Origin: Clostridia bacterium
GTDB taxonomy: Bacteria; Bacillota_A; Clostridia; Oscillospirales; CAG-272
Direction of reading: 5' to 3'
Length of the DNA stretch: 64,000 nt
Assembly (NCBI GenBank): GCA_017467205.1
Contig: JAFTSQ010000015.1
Location: forward strand, 1 to 64,000
This document shows, one piece after another, positions 7,643 to 15,139 of this stretch (position 1 is its first letter; each line of letters begins with the position of its first letter). The position numbers and the translations under genes were made by a program. Under the pieces are notes generated by a model. It had not been told where the DNA came from, ran no database searches, and was given only the letters and a program-made list of their open reading frames with translations.

Positions 7643-8823
7643 ACGCAAAATTTGATTATACCGACGTAAAATTCAAAAACGACGGCAGGCTTAAGCTTTT
7701 GATAATCGTCGGCACGCGCCCCGAAATAATCCGTCTTGGTGCGGTTATTGAAAAGTGCCGCAGGTATTTTGACTGCATTTTAGCGCACACGGGTCAGAAC
7801 TACGACTACAATCTGAACGGCGTTTTCTTCAAGGATCTCGGCGTAGGCGACCCCGATGTGTATATGGACGCTGTGGGCGACGACCTCGGAGCAACGGTCG
7901 GCAATATCATCAACTGCTCTTATAAGCTGATGAACGCAATAAAGCCGGAGGCGCTCCTTATTCTCGGTGATACCAACTCCTGCCTTTCGGCAATCTCGGC
8001 AAAAAGGCTTCATATTCCTATCTTCCATATGGAAGCGGGCAACAGATGCAAGGACGAATGTCTGCCCGAGGAAACCAATCGCAGAATAGTTGACATTATC
8101 TCTGACGTTAACCTCGCATATTCCGAGAATGCGCGCACCTATCTGCACGAATGCGGTCTTCCGAAGGAGCGGGTCTACGTTACCGGCTCGCCTATGGCAG
8201 AGGTGCTTCATAAGAACCTTGCGAGCATAGAGAGCTCGGATATTCACCAAAGGTTAGGGCTTGAAAAGAAGAGGTACATCCTCCTCTCCGCTCACCGCGA
8301 GGAGAATATAGATACCGATAAGAACTTTGAAAGTCTTTTCTCGGCTATCAATTCTCTTGCAGAGCGTTACGATATGCCCATCCTTTATTCCTGCCATCCG
8401 AGGAGCAAAAAGCGCCTTGAGGCAAAGGGCTTTAAGCTTGACAGTCGCGTCAGATGCCACGAGCCGCTCGGCTTCCACGATTACAACTGCCTGCAGATGA
8501 ACGCATTTGCCGTCGTTTCGGACAGCGGAACGCTCCCCGAGGAGAGCTCCTTCTTCACCTCGGTCGGCCATCCCTTCCCGGCGGTATGCATCCGCACATC
8601 AACCGAGCGCCCCGAGGCGCTTGACAAGGCAACCTTCGTGCTTGCGGGCATCGACGAGCAGGGGCTTTCCCGCGCGGTAGAGCTTGCGGTCAAAATGAAT
8701 GAAAACGGCGACACGGGCATACCCGTGCCGAGTTATATAGAAGAAAACGTGTCCACGAAGGTCGTTAAAATAATTCAGTCCTATACCGGAGTTGTTAATA
8801 AAATGGTCTGGAGAAAGGAATAA
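7639..8823 (+). CDS. capG: CapG: UDP-N-acetyl-L-talosamine 2-epimerase making UDP-L-FucNAc
   Basis: Third enzyme of the pathway, a GT-B fold non-hydrolysing UDP-sugar 2-epimerase of 394 residues. Visible family motifs are IIVGTRPEIIRLG near the N-terminus, AHTGQNYD, GDTNSCLS, HMEAGNRC, PEETNRRIVD, SAHREENID and SDSGTLPEES. It follows capE and capF with ATGA overlap. Plain WecB/MnaA (UDP-ManNAc formation) has the same fold, but the gene order and the EAGNRC variant favour CapG/FnlC/WbjD. Confidence 0.9.
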   Translation: MNAKFDYTDVKFKNDGRLKLLIIVGTRPEIIRLGAVIEKCRRYFDCILAHTGQNYDYNLNGVFFKDLGVGDPDVYMDAVGDDLGATVGNIINCSYKLMNAIKPEALLILGDTNSCLSAISAKRLHIPIFHMEAGNRCKDECLPEETNRRIVDIISDVNLAYSENARTYLHECGLPKERVYVTGSPMAEVLHKNLASIESSDIHQRLGLEKKRYILLSAHREENIDTDKNFESLFSAINSLAERYDMPILYSCHPRSKKRLEAKGFKLDSRVRCHEPLGFHDYNCLQMNAFAVVSDSGTLPEESSFFTSVGHPFPAVCIRTSTERPEALDKATFVLAGIDEQGLSRAVELAVKMNENGDTGIPVPSYIEENVSTKVVKIIQSYTGVVNKMVWRKE

Positions 8824-8824
8824 T

Positions 8825-9559
8825 GTGCAATTGAAGAAAAACACCAAAACCTTCGCAGATATACACTGTCACGCCCTCTTCGGCGTTGACGACGGAGCTA
8901 AAAGCGTTGAGCTCATGCAAGAGATGATAGACAAGGAATATGAGGAAGGCGTTCGCTACCTGTGCTTCACCCCGCACTACCATCCCGGCTATTACGGGCA
9001 TAACGAGGAGCGAAGCGAGTCGGCGTTTTCCATCGCTGTCGAGTACTGTAAGGAAAAGTACCCCAATATGCAGCTCTCACTTGCAAATGAGCTTCACTTT
9101 GGACCGGAGGCGATTTCCTGGATAAAGGAAAAGGCGTGCCGCACCGTTGCGGGCACGCGGTTCATCCTCGTGGATTTTTCGATGCCGGAGGATGAAGCCG
9201 TCATTGTAAAGAGCCTTTCGCGCCTTATCAGCACGGGTCATGTGCCTATATTGGCTCACGCTGAAAGGTATACGGCGCTTTCCATCGGCGCAATGAAAGA
9301 GTTGCGCCAAAACGGCGTTTTGATACAGTCAAACACCGGCTCGCTGTTTTGCAGTTTCGGATGCAGGGTAAAAAACAAGCTTAAAAGAATGCTTGCTTTG
9401 CGCATCGTTGATTTTCTTTCAACGGACGCACATAACCTCGGTGACAGAGCTCCGAGCTTTATGAAGTGTTACCTTTACGTTGCGAAAAAGTACGGCACCG
9501 AGTATGCAGATTATATATGCCGCGATAATGCGGTAGAAAGATTTTTCAACCTGGAGTGA
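8825..9559 (+). CDS. cpsB: CpsB-type PHP-domain protein-tyrosine phosphatase
   Basis: A PHP-fold metal-dependent phosphatase of about 244 residues that dephosphorylates the capsule tyrosine kinase. Metal-binding motifs in order: DIHCHALFGVDDGAKS at the N-terminus, FTPHYHPG, HAERY and STDAHN. It follows capG by 1 bp and precedes the chain-length modulator, the usual CpsB-C-D neighbourhood. The open frame extends upstream to 8792 inside capG, but the likely start is GTG 8825 (or TTG 8831), just after AAAGGA at 8815-8820. An ATG at 8823 is out of frame and stops at once. Confidence 0.88.
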   Translation: MQLKKNTKTFADIHCHALFGVDDGAKSVELMQEMIDKEYEEGVRYLCFTPHYHPGYYGHNEERSESAFSIAVEYCKEKYPNMQLSLANELHFGPEAISWIKEKACRTVAGTRFILVDFSMPEDEAVIVKSLSRLISTGHVPILAHAERYTALSIGAMKELRQNGVLIQSNTGSLFCSFGCRVKNKLKRMLALRIVDFLSTDAHNLGDRAPSFMKCYLYVAKKYGTEYADYICRDNAVERFFNLE

Positions 9560-9619
9560 GAGTCAGACTAAAAGAGCCTTAACCCTCGCAACTCGAACAA
9601 GAAAGGATCCAATACGAAA

Positions 9620-10432
9620 ATGGAAAATAAAATAACTACAAGAGTGGTTACTGTAAGAGATTTATGGAACATATTCGTCCATAAGCTTTGGATAATCGCA
9701 TTGTCGGCGGCGATATGCGTTGGTGCAATGTTTGCCGTCGTAACTCTGACTTACTCACCAAGATATTCCTCAACGGCGACGATGTATATTCTTCGCCAGG
9801 CAAACGAAAGCGATTCTGCGAACGACATATCCTCCGACTTCTCGCTCGCGCTTAAGGTCGTCAACGACTGCGACTTTTTGCTTAAGAGCGAAACTGTCGT
9901 CAACGCAGTCAAGGAAGACCTCGGACTTGGCGATAAGTACGCTGACCTCGAGGACTATATAACGACGAAGAACCCGACCGACACCCGTATTTTGCAGATA
10001 ACCGTTGAGGCGGATACGCCCGAGATGGCGAAGAAAATCGTTGACTCGCTCTGCGAGATTGGTGCTGAGAGCATCAACGATGCAATGGGCTTTGATCAGG
10101 TCAACCTTTTCGAGCACGGTCACGTTGAGCCCGAGCCCTGCAACAAGACCTCTGTTCTTACCTATCTTTTCGCAGGCGGACTTGCGGCTGCAGCCGTATA
10201 TCTTTTATTCGTGATAATGTATATAATGGACGACACCTTGAAGAGTGAGGAGGACTGCCAGACCTATCTCGGTGTCAGCATTATAGGCGAGATTCCGGAC
10301 GCAGACGACGCACACAAGAGCAAGTACGGATATTATAAGCGCTACGGCTACGGTAAGTATAAATCACGCTACTCACCGTATAAGACGCTTCAGCCGGTTG
10401 AGAAAACAAATGGTAAGGAGGACGAAAAATGA
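9620..10432 (+). CDS. cpsC: CpsC/Wzz-type chain-length modulator with a Tyr-rich tail
   Basis: A membrane-anchored co-polymerase of 270 residues that activates the CpsD kinase and sets polysaccharide length. The Wzz topology is visible: a hydrophobic segment near residues 18-38 (LWIIALSAAICVGAMFAVVT), a large extracytoplasmic part, and a second hydrophobic segment near residues 182-203 (YLFAGGLAAAAVYLLFVIMY), followed by a cytoplasmic tail. The tail is unusual. It holds nine or so tyrosines in about 26 residues (SKYGYYKRYGYGKYKSRYSP), where tyrosine clusters in this system normally sit at the end of the kinase. The stop overlaps the cpsD start by 4 bp. The start ATG 9620 has AAAGGA upstream. 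Confidence 0.87.
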   Translation: MENKITTRVVTVRDLWNIFVHKLWIIALSAAICVGAMFAVVTLTYSPRYSSTATMYILRQANESDSANDISSDFSLALKVVNDCDFLLKSETVVNAVKEDLGLGDKYADLEDYITTKNPTDTRILQITVEADTPEMAKKIVDSLCEIGAESINDAMGFDQVNLFEHGHVEPEPCNKTSVLTYLFAGGLAAAAVYLLFVIMYIMDDTLKSEEDCQTYLGVSIIGEIPDADDAHKSKYGYYKRYGYGKYKSRYSPYKTLQPVEKTNGKEDEK

Positions 10433-11082
10433 GCTTAGAGCCTATCACCCTCAACCTTCCCGGTGAGAATGAATATTTCACGCAGGAAGCGTATAAGACT
10501 TTGCGCACGAACATTCAGTTCTGCGGAAAAAAGGTCAGAGTAATAGCAATAACCAGCGTTCGCGAGAACGAAGGTAAATCCACCGTGTCGCTTCATATAG
10601 GAAAGAGCTTTGCGGAGCTCGGCAAGCGCGTCCTCGTAATAGACGCCGATATGAGAAAGTCGGTTATCGCCGGAAGAAACACAACGGCTAACTCTCCGAG
10701 CGGTCTGAGCGAATATCTTACAGGTCTTAAGGGGGCAGAGGAGTGCTTCTATCCCGTAAAGGATTTGAATATGAGCGTTGTCTTCTCGGGAACTTATCCT
10801 CCGAACCCCGTCGAGCTTCTCAACGGTGAGAGCTTCTCCGAGCTGATAAGGGAGTGCAGAAAGGATTATGACTATATAATTATCGACACGCCCCCACTCG
10901 GCCAGGTAATCGACGCTGCCGTCGTTGCAACTAAATGCGATGGCGTTATAATGGTTCTCGGTAGTAAGAAGGTGCACTATAAGGAAGCGCAGGAGCTCGT
11001 TGATCAGATTGAAAAGAGCGGCTCGAAGATGCTTGGTATAGTTCTCAACCATAGAAACAAGAGCGAAAAGAAATACTATTAA
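10429..11082 (+). CDS. cpsD: CpsD-type bacterial tyrosine autokinase
   Basis: A cytoplasmic BY-kinase of 217 residues, the partner of CpsC. Motifs: the Walker A region ENEGKSTVSLHIGKS near residues 46-60, Walker A' VLVIDADMRKS near 72-82, and IIIDTPP (Walker B). The family normally ends in a cluster of several tyrosines that are autophosphorylated; here the tail is short and ends KSEKKYY with only two. The tyrosine-rich stretch is in CpsC instead. It is the last gene of the polysaccharide operon, followed by a terminator at 11138. Confidence 0.9.
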   Translation: MSLEPITLNLPGENEYFTQEAYKTLRTNIQFCGKKVRVIAITSVRENEGKSTVSLHIGKSFAELGKRVLVIDADMRKSVIAGRNTTANSPSGLSEYLTGLKGAEECFYPVKDLNMSVVFSGTYPPNPVELLNGESFSELIRECRKDYDYIIIDTPPLGQVIDAAVVATKCDGVIMVLGSKKVHYKEAQELVDQIEKSGSKMLGIVLNHRNKSEKKYY

Positions 11083-11137
11083 TCGTAAGAAATATTACAA
11101 AGCGTATAAGAGCAACTCAAGCTCGAAATAAAAACTT

Positions 11138-11170
11138 TGAGGGCGCATTTTGCGCCCTCAATATTTTTAT
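11138..11170 (+). terminator. Rho-independent terminator of the polysaccharide operon
   Basis: A stem TGAGGGCGCA / TGCGCCCTCA with a short TTT-type loop is followed by ATATTTTTAT. It lies 56 bp after cpsD, closing the capsule operon. Confidence 0.85.
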
Positions 11171-11177
11171 AAAAGCC

Positions 11178-11206
11178 TTGAAAGTCGCAGAACTTTATGC
11201 TATAAT
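11178..11206 (+). promoter_or_regulatory. Sigma-A type promoter
   Basis: TTGAAA (11178-11183), a 17-bp spacer and a perfect TATAAT (11201-11206) lie about 30 bp before the start of the beta-propeller gene and directly after the capsule terminator. Confidence 0.8.
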
Positions 11207-11236
11207 AAGGAAAAAACTAATCAAGAGGTTTTAAGA

Positions 11237-12700
11237 GTGATACATACGATTGACTTCAAACGTAAATTTTCAAGGAATTATTATAAAAGCGAGCGAATGC
11301 AGCTCTCCGAGATGAAATTCGGTCTTCTCCCGCTCGAATCCGCAAGAGGAGCGCTTTATCCCATCATTCAGTCGTCCGGAAAATTCAGCGAAACGCTTAA
11401 CGGCAGCTACAATTTCAACCCGCGCGGCGAAGCATCGGTAGCCCGTCTTATCGGAATGTTTAATCCCTATTCCACCTACGATATAGCTGTCAGTAAATAT
11501 CCCGACGGAGCGAAGGTTGGCATACTCGTAAGGGCTGATAACGAGCTTTTGGTCTACGCAAAGCGCGAGGAGGATATACTCGGCTTCTTTTACCGCTTGA
11601 ACGGTATTGAGAAAAGATTCGGAGAGTTCAAGGCAAGGGGTGTTGAAAGATTGCTCTTCACCTATCACGCAGGCGTTTGGGTTGATGCTTACGTAGAGGT
11701 GGACGGTGTTATTCATCCCGTCGCATTTGCCAACATACCCGAATGCATAACTCTTAAAAAGGAGTCTGTCTTCATTTCTGCGGACGCATCTCTCTATATT
11801 GAATCGAGCGCCAAGGTTACCGTGGGGGAGGTTGATAACTATCTCGACTGCGGAATAATGCAGGCGGACGTTAAGCCCGTCAAGTATGAGAACGGCGACG
11901 TTCTTATCGAGAACGGCAAAATATACCTCACCTATACCTCTCGCTTCGAGAACGAAATGATGCAGCAGATTGCCTCGTATAAGCTCTCGACCGCCGAGTT
12001 TAAGCTTGAGGGCGCGCTCCTCTTTGATGCGGGCGACGACCTTTGGTGCGGCGACGTGGCAACCTCGCTTATGTATGACAGAAATGCGAAGATATGGCGT
12101 CTTTGGACCTGTTTATTTTCACACGGGCATACACTTGCGTACTCGGAATTTGAAAACGAGCCACTCCACGGCATAAACGTAATCGACGTAAAGCAGGTAA
12201 CGCCCGTTGAGGACGACCGCGCCTTTGGCGGTATGCCGGGTGACGAGGACCCCGACTTTATGTACGACAAGGAAAATGACTGCTGGTACTTCACCGTATG
12301 CCGCGCGGCAGAGAACAGAAAGTATCGCTACTATCTCTTCAAGTCGAATAGAGCCGATTCGGGCTATGAGTTCGTATCAAGATACGAGGGCGAGCCGGAG
12401 GTGACGGGCGGCAGATTCGTCAACTATAACGGAGTGACCTATTTCGTATTTGGACGCGCATTTAGTGAAATGTCAAAGTACGTCTGCTGCTCCGTTCCCG
12501 ACCTTGAAAAGCTCGGCGACCTCAAGTGCAACCATCCCGACGGCGGCTTCCGCGGTTGGGGAACGGTCTTCGAAATTCCTTGCGGAACGAGAAAAAAGCT
12601 TCTTTGGGTCACCTTTGACAGAACGCTCGGAAGCTCTTATAATTGGAGCTACGGCAATTTCTACTTCTACGAGAGCGTAACCGAAAAAATTAATCAGTAA
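11237..12700 (+). CDS. Predicted five-bladed beta-propeller protein, possible glycoside hydrolase
   Basis: A cytoplasmic-looking protein of 487 residues with no signal peptide or membrane segment. The second half has the pattern of five-bladed beta-propeller glycosidases (GH43/GH32-like): repeated Trp/Tyr-rich strands (GGDxWCGD-like DDLWCGDVATSL, IWRLWTCLFSHGH, DEDPDFMYDKENDCWYF, GEPEVTGGRFVNYNGVTYF, GWGTVFEIP). Acidic residues in DEDPDF and GEPEVTGG could be catalytic or structural. The N-terminal 150 residues match nothing I recognise. The start is GTG 11237 with CAAGAGG 8 bp upstream; the longer frame to 11150 runs into the operon terminator and promoter and is not credible. It has its own promoter next to the capsule locus, so a glycan-related role is plausible but unproven. 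Confidence 0.5.
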   Translation: MIHTIDFKRKFSRNYYKSERMQLSEMKFGLLPLESARGALYPIIQSSGKFSETLNGSYNFNPRGEASVARLIGMFNPYSTYDIAVSKYPDGAKVGILVRADNELLVYAKREEDILGFFYRLNGIEKRFGEFKARGVERLLFTYHAGVWVDAYVEVDGVIHPVAFANIPECITLKKESVFISADASLYIESSAKVTVGEVDNYLDCGIMQADVKPVKYENGDVLIENGKIYLTYTSRFENEMMQQIASYKLSTAEFKLEGALLFDAGDDLWCGDVATSLMYDRNAKIWRLWTCLFSHGHTLAYSEFENEPLHGINVIDVKQVTPVEDDRAFGGMPGDEDPDFMYDKENDCWYFTVCRAAENRKYRYYLFKSNRADSGYEFVSRYEGEPEVTGGRFVNYNGVTYFVFGRAFSEMSKYVCCSVPDLEKLGDLKCNHPDGGFRGWGTVFEIPCGTRKKLLWVTFDRTLGSSYNWSYGNFYFYESVTEKINQ

Positions 12701-12716
12701 GTACGAATAAAGTGAC

Positions 12717-12756
12717 AGCCTCCTTCAAATACTACCAAAAATGAAGGAGGCTTTTT
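12717..12756 (+). promoter_or_regulatory. Hairpin that both ends the upstream gene and covers the dfx ribosome-binding site
   Basis: AGCCTCCTTCA (from 12718) pairs with TGAAGGAGGCT, followed by six T and then the ATG of the desulfoferrodoxin gene at 12758. The 3' arm contains the only Shine-Dalgarno (AAGGAGG, 12744-12750). The structure has the form of an intrinsic terminator, yet transcription must pass it to express the next gene from upstream. No obvious promoter lies between. Confidence 0.65.
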
Positions 12757-12757
12757 T

Positions 12758-13141
12758 ATGAAGCATTACGTATGCAAGCACTGCGGAAATCTTATCGCAA
12801 TGGTGAACGACACCGGCAGAAATATCGGCTGTTGCGGTGAAAATATGAGGGAGATAACCCCATCTGCAATAACCGAGGTGAAGGAAAAGCACACACCCCG
12901 TGTTGAGAAAAAGGGTGATACTGTATCTATAACCGTCGGTCCTGCGGATACGGCGCATCCTATGCTGCCAAACCACGCAATAGCTTGGGTCTGCCTCGTT
13001 ACGACTGAAGGTAGCCACAGAAAAAAGCTGAGGCCCGACGGGCTTGCTGTGGCAGAGTTCCGTCTGACGAAAAACGAAGAGCCCATCAAGGCGTTTGCCT
13101 ACTGCAACGTGCACGGCCTATGGGTAAGCGAGTGCAAATAA
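12758..13141 (+). CDS. dfx: Desulfoferrodoxin (2Fe superoxide reductase)
   Basis: Reduces superoxide to hydrogen peroxide in anaerobes. The 127 residues contain both iron sites. The N-terminal desulforedoxin-like centre I is CKHCGN at residues 7-12 with CCGENM around 28-33 (four Cys). Centre II has the four His and one Cys of superoxide reductase: His in KEKHTP, HPMLPNHAIAW, and FAYCNVHGLW at the C-terminus. The length is typical. Translation should start at ATG 12758 behind AAGGAGG, which lies in the hairpin described above. It may be co-transcribed with the beta-propeller gene or have an unrecognised promoter. Confidence 0.93.
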   Translation: MKHYVCKHCGNLIAMVNDTGRNIGCCGENMREITPSAITEVKEKHTPRVEKKGDTVSITVGPADTAHPMLPNHAIAWVCLVTTEGSHRKKLRPDGLAVAEFRLTKNEEPIKAFAYCNVHGLWVSECK

Positions 13142-13178
13142 AAGAGGCTAACGGTGACTTCACCGTTAGCCTCTTTTA
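13142..13178. terminator. Bidirectional terminator between dfx and the MFS gene
   Basis: AAAGAGGCTAACGGTGA pairs with TCACCGTTAGCCTCTTTT; there are A-runs on one side and TTTTATTATTT on the other. It serves the converging dfx (+) and MFS (-) genes. Confidence 0.9.
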
Positions 13179-14480
13179 TTATTTATCTTCTTTCGCTGAT
13201 TTATTTTGATATATAAACAAGAGTGTGAGCACTATTGCAAGCGGTATAAGCGCGAGCAGTGCGCCGAGGAAGATATTTGCGTTCGGGATAAAGGAGAGCG
13301 TTCCGTCGGAATTGGTTATCTTTTCGGCATCCTTGAGCATAGCGTCGCCAATCATAGGTCCTATAACGCCGGGGATGAGCACTTGCGCGATAATGCGTAG
13401 TCCCTGGAACATTCCCGAGCGATTTTTCGGCGTGTTATCTCTGATAGCCGCACCGAACACCGCCATTGAGGAGAGGTAGCCGCACATCATAAGAAGCGAC
13501 CCAACAAAAACGAGCGGCGTGCTCCTTGAGAAGAAGAGGATGATGTAGCCTATGCCGAGGGTCGCTATGGCAGGGATAGTCGAATTCTTGAATCCGAGCT
13601 TATCGTATGCTCTGCCCCAAAGCGCCGTGAAGACCGATGCTAAGATTATGGCGGGCGCCATTATCAAAACGTAGTTTTCGAGCTTAAGGCTCTCCGTGTA
13701 ATAAAGGATTAGGTAGGGCATAAATATCTGAATCGATATTCCGAGAAGAGCAAACGCCGCGAGGGTGATGTAAAGGAGAGGATTTTCCTTTATGACGGAG
13801 TAGCGGAAGCCGTAGACTATATTGGCAAGATAGTTGCGGTTATCTTCGGTCTTTATCTCGGGAGATTCGATAATGAACAGACCGAGGACACCGATAAGCA
13901 CGACGGCTGCGCCGATTATAATAAATATCGTGGTCCAACTCTGCGATGAGCCGAGGTCAAAGCCCATAAAGCCGCCGAATACCGCAAGGATAGCAACGAG
14001 CGGCATCATCGAGTTGATTCCCTCTGCCGCGCCCCTGTCGGTTGAGTCGGTCATATCGGTGAGCCAGGCGTTGAATGCCGCGTCGTTCGCACTCGAGCCG
14101 AAGAAGGTCATAACGCAGTCCATAACTATAACGAGGGTTATGCAAATAGCGCTTACCGAGCTTGCCGTCGGGAATATCGCGCCAACGGTGTCGGTGCGGA
14201 TGAGAGCGAATGAAAGAATTGACACGCCCCATAGGATATATCCGCCCGATATGAACGCGCGCCGCCTTCCGACCTTGTCGGAGAGCGCTCCTATGAGTAT
14301 GGTCGTCAGCGTTGCACTGACAGCACTCGCCATAACCATCAGCGCAATATCGGTGGAGCTTGCGTTGAACATTTCGTAAATGAATACGTTGAAATACATA
14401 TTCTCAACGACCCACGCTATCTGACCGACGAGGCTGAAGATAACGAGAGCGGAGAAAAATTTCTTTTTATTTTTAACCAT
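13179..14480 (-). CDS. Major facilitator superfamily transporter
   Basis: An integral membrane transporter of 433 residues with about 12 hydrophobic segments. The MFS motif A is visible between segments 2 and 3 as GALSDKVGRRRAF, and a related AYDKLGFK repeats in the second half. The N-terminus (FSLVGQIAWVVENMYFNVFI) is a common clostridial type of unknown substrate. I chose the second Met (start at 14480) because AGGGGT lies 6-7 bp upstream; the Met at 14498 precedes that site. It lies just downstream of the mntR-like gene in the same direction, with a hairpin but no clear promoter in between, so metal-dependent control is possible. No substrate can be named. Confidence 0.8.
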   Translation of the reverse strand: MVKNKKKFFSALVIFSLVGQIAWVVENMYFNVFIYEMFNASSTDIALMVMASAVSATLTTILIGALSDKVGRRRAFISGGYILWGVSILSFALIRTDTVGAIFPTASSVSAICITLVIVMDCVMTFFGSSANDAAFNAWLTDMTDSTDRGAAEGINSMMPLVAILAVFGGFMGFDLGSSQSWTTIFIIIGAAVVLIGVLGLFIIESPEIKTEDNRNYLANIVYGFRYSVIKENPLLYITLAAFALLGISIQIFMPYLILYYTESLKLENYVLIMAPAIILASVFTALWGRAYDKLGFKNSTIPAIATLGIGYIILFFSRSTPLVFVGSLLMMCGYLSSMAVFGAAIRDNTPKNRSGMFQGLRIIAQVLIPGVIGPMIGDAMLKDAEKITNSDGTLSFIPNANIFLGALLALIPLAIVLTLLFIYQNKSAKEDK

Positions 14481-14503
14481 AAAAATACCCCTAAACACAC
14501 TTT

Positions 14504-14524
14504 TTGCGGCACGGGGTGCCGCAA
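14504..14524 (-). other. Stem-loop between the regulator and MFS genes
   Basis: A 9-bp perfect stem TTGCGGCAC / GTGCCGCAA with a 3-nt loop lies between the two minus-strand genes. On the minus strand it is followed by AAAAAG, not a T-run, so attenuation or mRNA processing is more likely than full termination. Confidence 0.45.
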
Positions 14525-14535
14525 AGGTGAAAATT

Positions 14536-14904
14536 TTAGTCTATTTTTCCAAGAAAGCTTTTGAGTGCGCGGAAGGACTCGTCGCTCAAGTGATGCTCAA
14601 TCTTGCAAGCGTCAGCGCTCGCAGTTTCCTCCGAAACGCCTATCTTCAAGAAAAGGGCGGTAAGGAGCGTGTGCCGCTCGTATATTTTCTCGGCAACCTC
14701 GCGTCCTGCGTCCGTGAGGGTAATGAATCCACCGCCGTCAACGACGATGTAGCCACCGCTTTTCAAAAGCCCGACAGCGCGACTGACGCTTGGCTTTGAG
14801 TAGCCCGTATATTCAACGACGTCTATCGACCGCAGCATTCCTTTTTCCTTTGTGAGAACGTGAATAGCCTCAAGATACATCTCTCCGGATTCCTGAATGT
14901 GCAT
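14536..14904 (-). CDS. DtxR/MntR-family metal-dependent transcriptional regulator
   Basis: A 122-residue metalloregulator. The N-terminal winged helix (SGEMYLEAIHVLTKEKG, then SIDVVEYTGYSKPSVSRAVG as the recognition helix region, and GGFITLTDAGREVAEKI as the wing) matches the DtxR/MntR family. The metal-binding and dimerisation part has the expected Glu/Cys/His pattern (DACKIEHHLSDE). The length fits the short MntR group without an SH3-like domain, though IdeR-type iron sensing is possible. The start at 14904 has AAGGAGG 6 bp upstream; the longer frame up to 14967 would remove the promoter. It is transcribed away from pepT and towards the MFS gene. Confidence 0.82.
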   Translation of the reverse strand: MHIQESGEMYLEAIHVLTKEKGMLRSIDVVEYTGYSKPSVSRAVGLLKSGGYIVVDGGGFITLTDAGREVAEKIYERHTLLTALFLKIGVSEETASADACKIEHHLSDESFRALKSFLGKID

Positions 14905-14946
14905 TTTGCCCCTCCTTTCCGAGTAGTAAATTTGTGCTTTAAGATA

Positions 14947-14975
14947 ATTATAGCACGAAAAAAACACTTTTGCAA
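14947..14975 (-). promoter_or_regulatory. Promoter of the mntR-like gene
   Basis: On the minus strand TTGCAA (14975-14970), a 17-bp spacer and TATAAT (14952-14947) lie about 45 bp upstream of the start codon. The TTGCAA hexamer is itself palindromic. Confidence 0.75.
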
Positions 14976-15077
14976 CAAGATATCATTGTTTTTTCTGCTA
15001 ATTTGAGGAGTCGCGCTCGTTTTTTCCTCGATTTGTTGCGCGCGGTAAAAAACGCGCACGCACTCACGTGCGACTTA

Positions 15078-15106
15078 TTGACTTTCGCCGTGCTTGGTGC
15101 TATAAT
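15078..15106 (+). promoter_or_regulatory. Promoter of pepT
   Basis: TTGACT (15078-15083), a 17-bp spacer and TATAAT (15101-15106) lie 34 bp before the pepT start. Confidence 0.82.
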
Positions 15107-15139
15107 TATTTAGATAGAAATGTGTGGAGGATAATCCGT

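Noticed and set aside
11150..11236. Longer N-terminus for the beta-propeller protein
   Set aside because: This stretch contains the capsule operon terminator and a perfect promoter, and GTG 11237 has a good ribosome-binding site.
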